Shown: piece after piece, positions 1 to 11,940 of the stretch
Layout: each line of letters begins with the position of its first letter
How positions within the stretch are numbered: position 1 is the first letter of the stretch
Assembly: GCA_028023455.1 (NCBI GenBank)
Contig: JAQFVV010006549.1
Location: 126,001 to 190,000 of the forward strand
Source: Epiperipatus broadwayi
Lineage: Eukaryota; Onychophora; Udeonychophora; Euonychophora; Peripatidae
Length of the DNA stretch: 64,000 nucleotides
Direction: 5' to 3'
Notes under the pieces: generated by a model
The model's input: the letters and a program-made list of their open reading frames with translations, nothing else
Database searches by the model: none
What the model was told of the DNA's origin: nothing
Position numbers and translations under genes: made by a program

Positions 1-455
1 CCAATTATTTAATTAAATCTGTAACTTTTAAATCCCACTTATAATTAAAGAAAAGCAAAATAAAAGTATAGAATAAAATGTTAGAATTGATCAAGCATAG
101 CTTAGTTTTAAAGAAAGTTAAAATGTTGAATATTTGAAATATAAAATAAATAAATAATTTACACATACATTGCCTATATGTATGCATTATAACTTTGCTT
201 TTTAAAGAAAATTTAAATATTAAATAGTTTAAATGTGTGTATTACCTTTCTATCAACACACAAACAAATAAAGCATGTAATTGTTGACCCATTCTTTCTC
301 TGTTTAAAGCTTTTAGAACTGGACCTTGTAGGGTTTAAACTTGGATGCCCTACACTTCCTTTATGGTTATATAAAATTGTGATGATGATTTTGTTTGACC
401 TTTTCTACATGCACATTACTATAAATTTGGCTAGTGACCAAATTGTAATGGCACA
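1..455 (-). repeat. E1 left LTR, partial (3' LTR in element sense)
   Basis: Positions 1-455 match 6634-7089 almost base for base; I see about three differences by eye (a substitution near 166, one near 269, and a one-base indel near 351). The right edge is sharp: identity ends at GCACA (455), which on the minus strand gives an LTR starting TGTGCC, and a polypurine tract lies just outside. The window cuts the LTR, so its full length and other end are not seen. Near identity of the two copies implies a young insertion or recent conversion. Confidence 0.85.
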
Positions 456-471
456 ACTTTCTCCCCCTTCG
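456..471 (-). other. E1 polypurine tract
   Basis: On the minus strand this reads as a G/A-rich run (GAAGGGGGAGAAAGT) ending directly before the TGTGCC start of the left LTR. That is the standard position of the plus-strand primer next to a 3' LTR. The equivalent tract in E2 (11724-11741) has nearly the same sequence, which supports common ancestry. Confidence 0.8.
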
Positions 472-640
472 GATAAAATCATCAGCACTTTTGTTTTAAC
501 TATATTAAAAAAAAAATCCTAACCAATAAATACACTAATAATAATAAACACTTATAATATATATATAAAAAAAATTAACTACTGGTAAATATATTTTTCA
601 TTAAAAAAAAAAAAAAATTTATTTGGAGATCTTTGCCAGG

Positions 641-829
641 CTATTCTGCTGAAGTATAAGGGATCAAACTCCTAGCATTATAGGTCCCCTTATTCCCATC
701 AAGAGCAGCAAGCATAAAGGCATTCTCCCCTATTTTCTTGGTAATTTGGAATGGCTTTTTCTTTTCAAACCATATTGTGGTCTGCATAAAAATGCACCTG
801 TACATCCAGTCCCTTTTTAATATTTCCAT
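641..829 (-). pseudogene. E1 integrase C-terminal remnant (Ty3/gypsy)
   Basis: The minus-strand frame ends in KKIGENAFMLAALDGNKG and then TYNARSLIPY. This is nearly the same as the end of the E2 integrase (KVGENAFVLTTPDGEKG, TYNARSLIPY). It corresponds to the chromodomain-like/GPY-F tail of Ty3 integrases. Nothing else of pol remains: protease, RT, RNase H and the integrase core are absent between this tail and the upstream gag-like ORF, and the first bases overlap that ORF in another frame. I read it as a relic left by a large internal deletion or by template switching in the parent element. It ends about 170 bases before the polypurine tract, as expected for a pol 3' end. Confidence 0.85.
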
Positions 830-2483
830 TTTTCATCTTGACTGGATATTTATAAAACATATCTGGAGGATTTATTTTATATAACCTCCTATTACAAACT
901 CCATTTAGAAATATGGACTCTTGGTACCATACATAATATGCCTTGAAGTTTTTCAGAGAGATTGACTCTCTATACAATACATACTTTATTTTTAAATTTT
1001 CTAGAAAGATCGACTCTCTGTACCATATATAATTCATCCTTAAATCTTCCAGAGAGATTGCTTCTCTGGGCCACGTATAATTTATTTTTAAATTTTCTAG
1101 AAAGATCGATTCTTTGTACCATATATAATGGACATTTAAACTCTTCAGAGAGATTGACTCTCTGTGCCATGTATAATTTATTTTTAAACTCTCTAAAAAG
1201 GTTGACTCTTTGTACCAAATATAAGGCACACTTAAATTTAACAGAGCATTTAAATTTTTCAGAGAGATTGATTCTCTGTCTGATACACACTGGACATTTA
1301 AACTCTTCAGAGAGATTGACTCTCTGTGCCATGTATAATTTATTTTTAAACTCTCTAAAAAGGTTGACTCTTGGTACCAAATATAAGGCACACTTAAATT
1401 TAACAGAGCATTTAAATTTTTCAGAGAGATTGATTCTCTGTCTGATACACACTGGACATTTACATTTTTCAGAGAGATTGGCTCTCTGTACCAGATATAA
1501 CTTATTTTTGACTTTTCCAGAGCAGTTGAATTTTTCAGAGAGATTTGGACATTTACATTTTTCAGAGAGATTGCCTCTCTATACCATATATAAGGTATCT
1601 CCAATCTATTTAAGAAGACAGATTTTTGAAACCACACATGCTGGTTTGTTACTAGATTGAGAACTACAGACTGTTGAAACTTTTGCTCTCTTTCTAAAAT
1701 AACTGGTTTCATCTCCCTTATTGCCTCTCTTAAATCAATCATCTTATTGGATGCATGAAGTTTTTCCTCCAACTCTCTTTTCCTTCTTTTCACTTCATGA
1801 TCTATCCCAATCTGCTCTCTGTCCATCACCTCATGTATTCTTTTTACTGAGAGATTAGATTTTATGGCTACTATTGGCCTTTCCACTTCTTGTGATCTAC
1901 TCTCCTCTATCAGTATATTAGCTGATTTACCTATTTCTTCCTCTAATCTCTCGCTCCTTTCTCTATTATCAGTAGTCTGACAATCTAGCTTATCTTTTAA
2001 CACTAGTGATCTTTGACTACCTTCTATTATGCTCTCTATGGATTGACATATCCTTTGTCCTAGACTTTCCATCCTTTGCTTACTATCTTCTCTTAGACTC
2101 TCTATGCTTATTATACTGTGCTTACTATCTTCTCTTAGACTTTCTATATTTTTCTCTATCTTTTGTTCTAGATTTACCATCCCTTGCTTATTATCTTCTC
2201 TTAGACTTTTGAACATCTGCATTATCATGTCCATGTCTGATGGTGCCATCTTTGTTATTTGAGCCTGGCCCACTTCTGACTCCTCATCTACCATTTCTGT
2301 ACTTGAGGCCGTATTATTGCTACTAACATTAAAGGCATCTTCCTCTACTTCCTCTCTTTCCTCTTGTGTTTTTAAGAAAACCTCCCCATCCTCTTCTTCA
2401 GTATGAAAACGATCACTGATTCCTGGTATTGGGGCACCTTCCTCTTCCATAACCTCTTCCATACTATAATTTAGTTCACTCAT
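765..2483 (-). CDS. E1 gag-like acidic coiled-coil protein with 16-residue repeats (572 aa)
   Basis: The ORF opens with a good ATG (MSELNYSMEEVMEEEG). Residues 1-80 are acidic. About 80-200 is heptad-like coiled coil with repeated SLREDSK units, resembling the N-terminal coil of the E2 gag. From about residue 300 to 520 it is a tandem array of 16-residue units of the type WYRESISLKNLN plus a short linker. The last 50 residues (after INPPDMFY) run into the region overlapping the integrase remnant. The retrotransposon gag core seen in E2 (FRGDH and AKDWWQSLF) is missing, as is any CCHC knuckle. The intact 1.7-kb frame may only reflect that a 48-bp unit without stops stays open however often it duplicates. 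Whether it is translated is unknown. A role in particle assembly together with a full-length relative is inference. Confidence 0.6.
   Translation of the reverse strand: MSELNYSMEEVMEEEGAPIPGISDRFHTEEEDGEVFLKTQEEREEVEEDAFNVSSNNTASSTEMVDEESEVGQAQITKMAPSDMDMIMQMFKSLREDNKQGMVNLEQKIEKNIESLREDSKHSIISIESLREDSKQRMESLGQRICQSIESIIEGSQRSLVLKDKLDCQTTDNRERSERLEEEIGKSANILIEESRSQEVERPIVAIKSNLSVKRIHEVMDREQIGIDHEVKRRKRELEEKLHASNKMIDLREAIREMKPVILEREQKFQQSVVLNLVTNQHVWFQKSVFLNRLEIPYIWYREAISLKNVNVQISLKNSTALEKSKISYIWYREPISLKNVNVQCVSDRESISLKNLNALLNLSVPYIWYQESTFLESLKINYTWHRESISLKSLNVQCVSDRESISLKNLNALLNLSVPYIWYKESTFLESLKINYTWHRESISLKSLNVHYIWYKESIFLENLKINYTWPREAISLEDLRMNYIWYRESIFLENLKIKYVLYRESISLKNFKAYYVWYQESIFLNGVCNRRLYKINPPDMFYKYPVKMKNGNIKKGLDVQVHFYADHNMV
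905..1610. repeat. 48-bp minisatellite inside E1 ORF, with higher-order repeat
   Basis: About 14 diverged units of 48 bp, recognisable by the recurrent TTCAGAGAGATTGACTCTCT core, which is itself a short inverted repeat (AGAGAG...CTCTCT). Two blocks, about 1195-1335 and 1345-1480, are near-identical multi-unit copies, so units have also duplicated in groups. Because 48 is a multiple of 3, three reading frames stay open here: the gag-like frame, a second minus frame (970-1452) and a plus frame (962-1660). I treat the latter two as by-products. Confidence 0.85.
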
Positions 2484-4078
2484 GTTATAAAACTATGTAT
2501 ATCCCATCTGTACTTCCCTGACCATCAGAAATCCACACATCTTCTCCCTGTCTGACACCTATTCTGACCAACTGACTGATTTGATTTTCACCTTATTATG
2601 CATTACAAATACAACAAAAAAAAAATTGTTAATATCCTTATTTAATGAACTACACAACAATAATCTATATAGTGCATGTCTGTCTGTAATAGCCCAAATT
2701 ATACATTCATCCATTCTCCCAGAAATCCGACAGATATTGACAGTCCACAGAATGACTAGCAGTTCACAATCTTGAGATAAATAAAAGAATTCAGTCACAG
2801 CACTATAATCACACAATGCATCACGAGCACTCAGAAGATCATCCCAATTTGATCACTATTAACTACCACAACCCTTGATTAAATGAAGCAAACTCTGTTG
2901 CAATAAAAGATGTATTAAGTCTTAGGGGCTAAAATAGATAAACTATGCCTTGCTCTCTCTCTTGGAGTCTTATGTGGCAAGTATCAAGGAATGCCCTGCT
3001 TATTATAGACTACAAAAACGAAACCTTGCTCTCTCTCTTGGAGACTTATAGGCTGATATCATGGCAGGACTACTGTTAACTGCTTCATGATCAAATAAGA
3101 ATAACATATAACTTGATTGGAAAACTATGCCATGCTCTCTCTCTTGGAGACTTATAGGCTGATATCATGGCAGGTCTGCTGTTAACTGCTTCATGATAAA
3201 ATAAAGATAACATATAAATTGGGTTGGAGCAGTGAATGGGTTTGATCATTCATAAGTTACACGAAATACATAGCATTCTCAAGGCAATGACAAAACTCCT
3301 CACTCATCATCAAAACTGCAATCTAACCAACCAAACTCCAACGATCAACCATCCAATCAAACCTCTAAAATCATAGACTTTTTACAAAATGAACTCCCCA
3401 AACACACATGAGACTACTATTCCATAATTCAACACTATTACTATGCCTATCCTATCTGGCAATAAATCATTTTAATGTTCCACAAAAAAAAAATCTATTA
3501 TTTATTTCACCTTTGTCTTAAGTTGTGATATTCATCTCTATTTTCAAAATTGATAAAAAAAAAACTAAGCTGTTTTATGGCTGTACCCATTTTATCATCA
3601 TCAATGAAAAATTAAATCATATTAAACATCATCATCTAAAATAAGACTGTTTGGCCAAGAAAATTTTGTAAGCCAAAAAAAAAAATTTTTACTGAAAAAA
3701 AAAATTTTACTAAAAAAATTTCTCTATTTTTAACCACACATCTCCCATCATTCTATAGACTCTCTTTTTCAGGTATATGGTAAAATATCAGGCCCCAGTT
3801 GGGTGTCCATTGTAACATAAATAAATGTATCATCAAAAAAAGATAAATATTACCATATAAGTGAAGGAGTCCAAATATCAAAATATTAAGTAAATTATTA
3901 ATAACCAGTATTTGACTCAGGTATTATATGGAAATCACGTATAGGGAAATCACGTGAAGTGAGTACACTAGTAATTCAATAAAATATAACTCAGGTATAC
4001 AGGCAGTAGGTTTTATCCACTTTCATTTCTTGGTTTGATGTTAAGTGCATGTTTAAACAAATACTAAGTGAATATGGT
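2484..4078. other. E1 leader / untranslated region
   Basis: This stretch lies upstream of the E1 ORF and contains no convincing ORF. It holds the three tandem CT-rich repeats listed separately, then AT-rich sequence with A/T homopolymers. In element sense it would be the 5' leader between primer-binding site and gag start; E2 has about 740 bp in this position. I could not find the LTR edge with certainty. Confidence 0.45.
2940..3215. repeat. Three tandem repeats in the E1 leader
   Basis: The string TTGCTCTCTCTCTTGGAG, or a one-base variant, occurs near 2950, 3028 and 3132. The second and third copies continue together for about 90 bases (ACTTATAGGCTGATATCATGGCAGG, given here in part, then CTGTTAACTGCTTCATGAT). 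Spacing is about 80 and 104 bases. Purpose unknown. Leader repeats in LTR elements can hold packaging or promoter signals, but nothing here proves that. Confidence 0.75.
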
Positions 4079-4150
4079 CTAGCAGGGCGCCACTAGATTA
4101 TCTGAATCTAGACATGGTTATATCTAATAACCTTTCACATGTACCGGGTT
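4079..4150. other. GGGCGCCA motif with short palindrome: candidate E1 primer-binding site or SINE piece
   Basis: A GC-rich islet reads GCAGGGCGCCACTAGATTAT, followed by a palindrome CTAGATTATCTGAATCTAG and, 50 bases on, GGGTTTGAATCCC (T-arm-like). GGGCGCCA equals the 3' end of tRNA-Lys, so on the minus strand it could be a primer-binding site, which would make the E1 5' LTR about 3.0 kb (4094-7089). However, a similar string occurs at 60808 in unrelated context, which argues for a dispersed repeat instead. Confidence 0.3.
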
Positions 4151-6633
4151 TGAATCCCTTTTTGGTACTTTATTTCTAATAAAAATGGAAGATTTTGCTT
4201 TTTGAGCCATATCACTATAAGCACTAATATTTAGGTAAAAGTAAAACATCTTTAAACCAAAGTGGAGTATATTAGACATAAATCATTTCTCAGATCTTAG
4301 CATAACAAATGTGTTTCAATAGTTTTGTAAGTTCACTAGCTCAGATTATATATAACTAATTTAGGATGGCAATTCACTCATCCTTGCATGAAATAGATGA
4401 TGGGATGTGGTTATAATAATACTAAGAGATCACTAAATATTATAAAATCAATATTTATTTATGGCCTTTAAACAGTTAAACAGCTCATTAATTAAAACGT
4501 TGATGATGATGATGATGATGATGATAATAATAACGATAATGACAAGGGTTTCAACTACAGCTCTAGGACTAAGCCTAAACATAAAACTAATTTTTATAAA
4601 GAAATTCATAATTATTGCTTAATTTTAGCATATTTACTTATATCTTAAATAACTAATATTCAACCATTGATGATGATGAATAATCACACTTAACAAAGAC
4701 TACACTTAATGAAATATATACGCCTCGTTTAATAAAACAAACTAATATTTATTACTACATTTCTAACATATACATAAAAAATTTCTAGATAAATATGAAA
4801 ATTGACATGAATAACAATAATAATAATTGATTATATAACAATCCTCAGATTAATTTTAAGTTCTTCCCCCTTTCCCTTCAAATGTATTTTGTATTAAGTT
4901 GGACGTCACATTAACCATGATTTTCACTCCATGAGAAAAGTATTAAAAAAAAAATATTATCTGCTCATTGGCACACATACTTTAAAATCCAACATGTAAA
5001 TAGAATGTAAAAAAAAAAATGTTAGTAAAATTGAAAGAGCAAGTTTTAGAAAAGAGTTTTAAATTATTTTCTCCCCCTCCCTTCCAAGCGCTGAAATCTA
5101 TACTGAACTTGAAACAAAATAATCTAATATTCTAATACTACTCATTATTCCACATTCACTTCCAATTATACACATATAAAAATATTATTATGTATGTGCG
5201 TGTTTTATCCCATGATAACAAAATATTATTTAAAACCCAAAATAATAATAACATATTAGTTAAAACTAAAATCATAATACCATAAAAAAAAAATTGTTTT
5301 ACACATTAATATTGTAAAATTAATAAACAAATAATTTTCATACATTCAAGATCATTTATGAAGCTCAAAGTTATTATTGGTAAGACATTCTTGTTTTAAT
5401 CGATCTGAATAGTCTTTAAAAGTTCTTTAAATAAAATATACCACTTTATTGCTAAAATGTTTATTAAGACTGATATCATAAAGAAAATAGATATAAAAAG
5501 TCATATTACCGATCTTTTGTGGCGAATTTCCAAGGGTTCAAACTTGTCTTGTATAATGTTTATATTTCTGTAGCTACCATTTCCGTTTTACTGGGAACAA
5601 TCTCTTTCTTGAGGTGGATAACTATTTGATGATGATGACTCTATTGAGGTTATTTGCTTTAGTGGACAATTTGGAAATCATTATAGTAAATTTTCTTCTC
5701 TTCTTGTCAAGCATGTGGATGAAATACAGCAGTTGTTTTCCCATTTGTAAATTTTCTTGAGTTCAAAATCAGTTGTTGTAACAATTAATTGGACTTGATG
5801 ATTAATATTTATCAGTAGATTAATTCATCTTCTTTGAATGCAGGTGAATGCTTTCTTCCTTCTATTAAAAACATCTTATTTATCTGGTCAGTTGAAAGGT
5901 GTAGAATATTATTTTAGACACATCTTTTCTTTCCTATGTGATGTGCAGCTTCCCCAGATGGTCCGGCAAATGGAATATACATATAATTTTTCTAGCCCGC
6001 CATCTCTTATATTTTCAACGTTCAATATTATAGTTTAATAATCTGAATCAATCACAATAATAATCTTAATAATAATTCAAGACAGCTTTTTATATCCAAT
6101 TTTTAGCTACCTTAACCAATCAGAGATAGCATCACTTGCTATTTTTGGACAAATTTGTTTTAATTAGATCTCTAATTTATTTTCAACCAAAGTATTTTTC
6201 AACTGAAAAGTTTAATCCTTTTTCCAGACACTTTTGTTTTAAAAAAAAAAATAGACTCAATTCTTATTTCCTTTCTTTTGTTTTTTTTTTTTTCTTTTTA
6301 ACATCCAGGTAACACTTCAACATCCAGGTAACACTTCAAATCTTTGAGCTTCCTTCTTTAGATCTTGATAAGAAAATTTCAAAAATTATAGCTCCAAAGT
6401 GACAATCATTTACAAAAAATTTACTACAAAGATCGATATCTGATTAAACAGATTTCCTCTTTTAACAAAAAAAAATTGTACAAAAAAAATAATTTAACAG
6501 ATTTAATACTTCCTTTTCTTTCAATATTTAGGAAATGTAAAATTTTGTATGTAATGTACACACATCCTGCATTCTTTCAAATCATTCATAAACTAACCTT
6601 AAATACTATAATTGCTAGCTTAGTAATTATAAC
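4151..6633. other. AT-rich region, probably E1 5' LTR body
   Basis: No coding region was recognised. The sequence is AT-rich with many A or T homopolymers and runs without a visible break into the proven LTR part at 6634. Its partner would lie left of the window, so LTR membership cannot be tested here. It has a small direct repeat AACATCCAGGTAACACTTCA at 6300-6338 (two adjacent copies). Confidence 0.4.
4499..4545. repeat. (GAT)n/(AAT)n microsatellite
   Basis: About nine GAT units followed by AAT and GATAAT units, inside the unresolved leader/LTR part of E1. Confidence 0.9.
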
Positions 6634-7089
6634 CCAATTATTTAATTAAATCTGTAACTTTTAAATCCCACTTATAATTAAAGAAAAGCAAAATAAAAGT
6701 ATAGAATAAAATGTTAGAATTGATCAAGCATAGCTTAGTTTTAAAGAAAGTTAAAATGTTGAATATTTGAAATATAAAACAAATAAATAATTTACACATA
6801 CATTGCCTATATGTATGCATTATAACTTTGCTTTTTAAAGAAAATTTAAATATTAAATAGTTTAAATGTGTGTATTACCTTTCTATCAACACACAAACAA
6901 ATAAAGCATATAATTGTTGACCCATTCTTTCTCTGTTTAAAGCTTTTAGAACTGGACCTTGTAGGGTTTAAACTTGGATGCCCTACAACTTCCTTTATGG
7001 TTATATAAAATTGTGATGATGATTTTGTTTGACCTTTTCTACATGCACATTACTATAAATTTGGCTAGTGACCAAATTGTAATGGCACA
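6634..7089 (-). repeat. E1 right LTR, part proven by identity to 1-455 (5' LTR in element sense)
   Basis: Copy of 1-455. Identity ends at GCACA (7089), followed at once by ATATATATAT and then the edge of E2. On the minus strand the LTR starts TGTGCCATTACAATTTGG. At the left copy the next bases are the polypurine tract, whereas here they are genomic (AT)n, which orients the element: left is its 3' end, right its 5' end. Confidence 0.85.
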
Positions 7090-7099
7090 ATATATATAT
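7090..7099. repeat. (AT)5 junction between E1 and E2
   Basis: Ten bases of alternating AT separate the E1 LTR start from the E2 LTR end. Together with the tract at 22745-22758 this is the target duplication zone of E2; exact length cannot be read inside a dinucleotide repeat. Confidence 0.7.
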
Positions 7100-10000
7100 T
7101 CTAACCTCCCCCCGCACATCCTCACCCCAAAATGTACTGTTTATTACGAATATTACGGGTTCTAGCTCAGTTAACAAATAAATAAATGAAATATTCAGCA
7201 TTAATTAAAATGATTACTAGCTCTAATTTTTAAAATACAAATACAGTTCAATTTTAAAATGAATGAACAAATATTTACTATTTTCATGAGACATGGAGTG
7301 ACAATACGGGGAATGAGATAGACTACATTGAGCCATTATCCACACCATACTACCTCAATGGCATAAGAACACTATCCCCCCTTTTTACTATACCAAATAA
7401 CTAACTCATAGTATTCTTACAACTTTCTAAGCTCTATTCACTACGATTAAAATAATAATCATATCTTAATCTTCTTTATAACAAGAATCTAGCTTAATTA
7501 AATAATTGAAGTAAAATAAAATAAAATCTCAGGTTCATAAATTGTATTCTAACTGATTTAAAATTACGGTAGTAAAATATGAAAAGGGAATTTTATGTCA
7601 TAATCTACTACACAGCAACTAATAATAATAAAAATAACAATAATAATATAATATAATCTTATTTCTTCCTAAATGAAATAAATAAATACGTACGCGGTAG
7701 TATTTTTAATAATCTGACAACAAAATACGTGTGGCAACATTAGCATATAATTTAATGTAATATTGTGGCAACCGACTTATGACCAATAAATAATATAAAA
7801 TTATGATCTTTTAATTTTAACATACCAATAAATTCTCAAAATTCTTATAACACTTTTATGTTTACCTTTTGTGCAAAATCTATATGTCTGTTTCAATTAT
7901 AAATGTATCGTGATTTCATGCATCCATGTGGACAAATAACAACTCGGACACAAAAACTTTAAAACAAATTTAAAACAAAGTTTATTAACAACATAAATAA
8001 ATTAACAATATTTTTACACTATATACATTGGATATCCCTTACTCTCATATCTCAACTTAGTTTATTAGTTTATAAAATGAAATCAAAATATTATTTACTT
8101 TTCCTAGTTAAATCTTATTTTTTAACACTTAAGAAAATACAGTATTATTACTTAATTTATTATTATGGTTAACCTATTACAAAATGCATTTCTTATATAA
8201 TTATCACAAACACTTTTCATCCCTAATATTATTAAAATTACATTTTTTTTTTCATTTTTTTTTTTTTACATTCGTAATAAAATTCTACAAAATAACAAAT
8301 TTTAGTTTTATATTGGTTGTATGGAATCTTACAAAGTCAAAACATTATTCTACATTCTGTATTAGGTTTCTTTTATTCATTATCCGATGTTTATTAATCC
8401 TAATATTTTCATTCAAGCCTTACTTTGGATGATATAATTATAACTATTAATATACCATGCACAAGTATATGTTTATTATACCTTATTGAATTTTCTCTTG
8501 ATAAATATGCAATACTCATTCCCTCCAACATTAATAATTAAAAAAAAAATTCAAATTTCATTATCATTTTTAAATACTTGGTTTAGATTTCTTTTCAAAA
8601 TCTTATATTCATTTCTGAATTAATTTTACAATGTATTATATGATTCTTTCTCTCTTTATGATATTTTGGACTTTCAATTTTAAAGTTACACAATTCTATA
8701 CATTCAAGCAAATAAACTATTCTTACACAAACGATAACATATCTTCAGTTCTATTTTATTCATTATTTCTTTGAAAATATCTTTCTGACCGATGCAGATT
8801 CACAAAATAAGGATAGCGAAGAAAGGTGCATAAGAAAAAAATAAAACAAAAAAATTTCTCCACATATCTTTTCCAAAATGGCACAGTGAATTAAAAGACA
8901 CTATAGAGGAGTGACCTTTACCTGTCTACCAACCTCTATCATAGGAACAATGCTAAAGCTATTTCTTCAGCTTTATTCTAACATCAAAAGTTTAAAGATA
9001 TGCAAAACACTGTCCAAACCATATGTGTTCAGTCATAGGACTTTGTTAACTATACTAAATCACACAAAACTAAATATGATCCAAATCCCTTATATTTTCC
9101 TATTTCTTAAAAAAAAACACATCATCTTGGTTTCCTCTCCCCTAGTACTTCCAAGTCACTATCCGATCTTATTTCTCAAGATTTTTTCTATACTGTACAT
9201 CGACAAATACATATCTGCATTACTAACAATAATAAAATTCATTAATATTTTAAAACTATTCCACTGTTCTATAAGAAAATCTTTTTACTACTTTCCTCCG
9301 TATATTTAATCATATAAAAACTATTTAAATATCTGAATACTTTATCACATGAAAGTTCAAAAGAATCCCACAATTGTTCTGTTAAATTATATTATTAATA
9401 TACTTTAAATAAATTGTTGCATGCATATTCCGAATTACTCCTATCTCATTATATGTTAAAATGTTGCATAAAATGTGTACATATAATTAAGACTTTCACA
9501 CTTCATTCTTAATCAATAGATGATCTAAAAAAAATACATTATGCATTATAAATAACCATCAAAATTACCAAATGACCTTTATCTCCCCGATCGCGTTCCG
9601 TAGGCTTCACCATCCATTTGATCCTTGTAGATATAAGATTCACATCCATACACTTTATTTTAAACACTATTTCTATAATTTTATCAAGTTATTATATTTA
9701 AATTTTAATATTAATAAATTTATGTTTTATGTTTTCCCTAATCTCACATAACATTTTATATTTTAAAATAAATTAGTAAAAAATATTCAAACTATATTTA
9801 CCGTACTCCTTCATCAAATTTTCTTGAAAAACTGTTCATACTAAAGCCAAAAAAAAAAAATTGTTTATAATTTCTTTTCCATTCACTTAATGTTCCTCTC
9901 TTGCTTGTTCAATTTTAAGGTAAAACAAATATTACTTCGTTCAATAAATATTCCTGAATGATAATCCTTGGTTTTTATAATATTTAATACAATTATTAAT

Positions 10001-11723
10001 TATGATATTAGTTCATCCCGTAAAGAAAACTTCTAAATATTCTCTTCTAATATTTCTTGCTAATATTTTCTCCCGCGCGACTTTTACAATGCATCTTCTT
10101 AGTACTTTGATTTAAATATTCAATAAAACTTTTCTGTTTCCATGGATTCATTTCATTAAGTAAATTAGATTTATATTCTCCAAATCTTTATCTTTATTAA
10201 TCATTTCTCTAATGAACACTTTATAATATTTTTAATTCATCTTTTCATAAAACACAATAGCTCTTTCATATTATTATTCTGTAATTTTTTTTTTTCTTTT
10301 AAAATTCTGGTACTATATACTTTGTAATGTTTCCTTTAAAAAGATAAACATTCTTTCTCCATTATAACTTTTACATATTTTTTTCTTTATGATATACGCA
10401 TCTTAATTTTTTTCATAGAGAAGAATAAAAAACTTCGGAGTAGCCTTTTTAAAATTGTGCGTCATAATTTTTCCTGACGGCAAATAACTTTTTTTTTAAA
10501 GTTTTCTGTATAATGTCCAAATTATATTTATCTGAGTTCTAATGATTTCCTGGTTGATCACAAATAAACTGTATTCAAGGCACTTTACAATTATTTTTAC
10601 TTTATCAATACTTTTAGGTACTTTTTTCCTTAGTATTTCCATTTTTACTGCAAGGTTTCGGCTAAACTTGAATAAAAATCCTGGTAAGAAATCTTTTAAA
10701 TTAGCCTTCCATTTAAAGGCAGTTCAAAATATTATATTTTAAAAAACAAAACTTTTAAAATAAATACAAAATTTTTTAAATTATAACACTTTTCTAGCTT
10801 ACGATCTTATACAGCTAAAAAAAATGTTCCTCCTTCCTTTACTTACACATTCCTTTTTTTTTTTTCGCTCCATCTAATTCCTATTTTTCGTCTGCTAAAA
10901 TACCTCCGTTGATTGGTTAATGACTTTTTTAGCGCGAACAAATTTACACATTTTTAGTTTTATAATAGATTAAACTTTTTAAAATAAAGAATTTATGACG
11001 TCATGTCTTAAAATATTATTTAGAATAGTATTTTTAAACCAATTATAGTTTTATCAAAATCATTTAAACTTTAAAACAATTATTAAAATAACATTTAATA
11101 TTTTAACTTTTACTTTAACGATAGATAGCAATTACATTTAGTTTTATAATTCACAAACTTTATTATTATATTCTAACAAGCGTGTGTGTGAAGATATATA
11201 ATATACAGTCACATGATTACTAACTTTATCAGATGATTTTTCTTTTTAATTTACGTCTCGGTCTAAATTACCAAAACTGATATATTTTATAAAAAATTTG
11301 GAAAATAATTTAAAATTTAGAACTAAATATAATTCTCACCATCCCAAAGTTTATCTTAAAATATATTAGATTAAATTTGAATATTAATTATAATTATAAT
11401 ATTACATATAGCGTTTATTTAATTTATTAGTTTTAAAACATTACAATTGAATTGTTAATATACTTTTAACTATTTGTAGCTGTATTATTTTATATGGCCA
11501 GCTTTTACAACCATAAGCAAGGATATAATTAAGCTTTATTTAACTGTTTTTTAAATAATAATCCCTTACACTTTTATATACCAGGTATTCTTCAGCCTTA
11601 AATTGTACTATAAAATCTAATCGATCATACAATTATCAATATATTACACAAACGTATTTTAAAATTTAAATTTTTTTAGCAATTGACCATTCTACCCTAT
11701 TATGACCTATAGATAAGGGCACA
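7100..11723 (-). repeat. E2 left LTR (3' LTR in element sense), 4.62 kb
   Basis: Pairs with 18107-22744 over its whole length with scattered substitutions and small indels, for example 16 extra bases near 7307-7322, and about 20 bases missing at 10240 relative to the right copy. A 55-base block at 8824-8878 is unlike its partner. In minus-strand sense it begins TGTGCCCTTATCTATAGG and ends GGTTAGA. It contains only AT-rich non-coding sequence; short ORFs here (for example 8911-9309) are not conserved between the two LTRs in full and look accidental. Most Ty3/gypsy LTRs are far shorter. Confidence 0.9.
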
Positions 11724-11741
11724 TAACTTCCCCCTTCGAAT
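11724..11741 (-). other. E2 polypurine tract
   Basis: On the minus strand TTCGAAGGGGGAAGTTA precedes the LTR start TGTGCCC. Position and composition fit a plus-strand primer, and the sequence closely resembles the E1 tract. Confidence 0.85.
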
Positions 11742-11940
11742 AAAAAATTTTAAATTAAACATCTAGTTTAATACCTACTTTATTTATTAATACTCCTCAT
11801 TTTATTATCTGCTACAACCAAATTCCATCTTATACTACTCAATACAACAGAATACACTGTTTGCTATACAAATTTATACAATATCTGGACACTAAACTCA
11901 GACTTTTAATTATTAATACTTATAAAAAAAAATTTTTTTT

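Noticed and set aside
962-1660. Plus-strand ORF of 232 codons opposite the E1 gag-like ORF
   Set aside because: Shadow frame kept open by the 48-bp unit; the minus frame starts with a sound ATG and non-repetitive coiled-coil sequence.
8911-9309. 132-codon plus ORF in the E2 left LTR
   Set aside because: The right LTR copy (around 19910-20307) does not keep the same full frame because of indels, so selection for protein is not supported.
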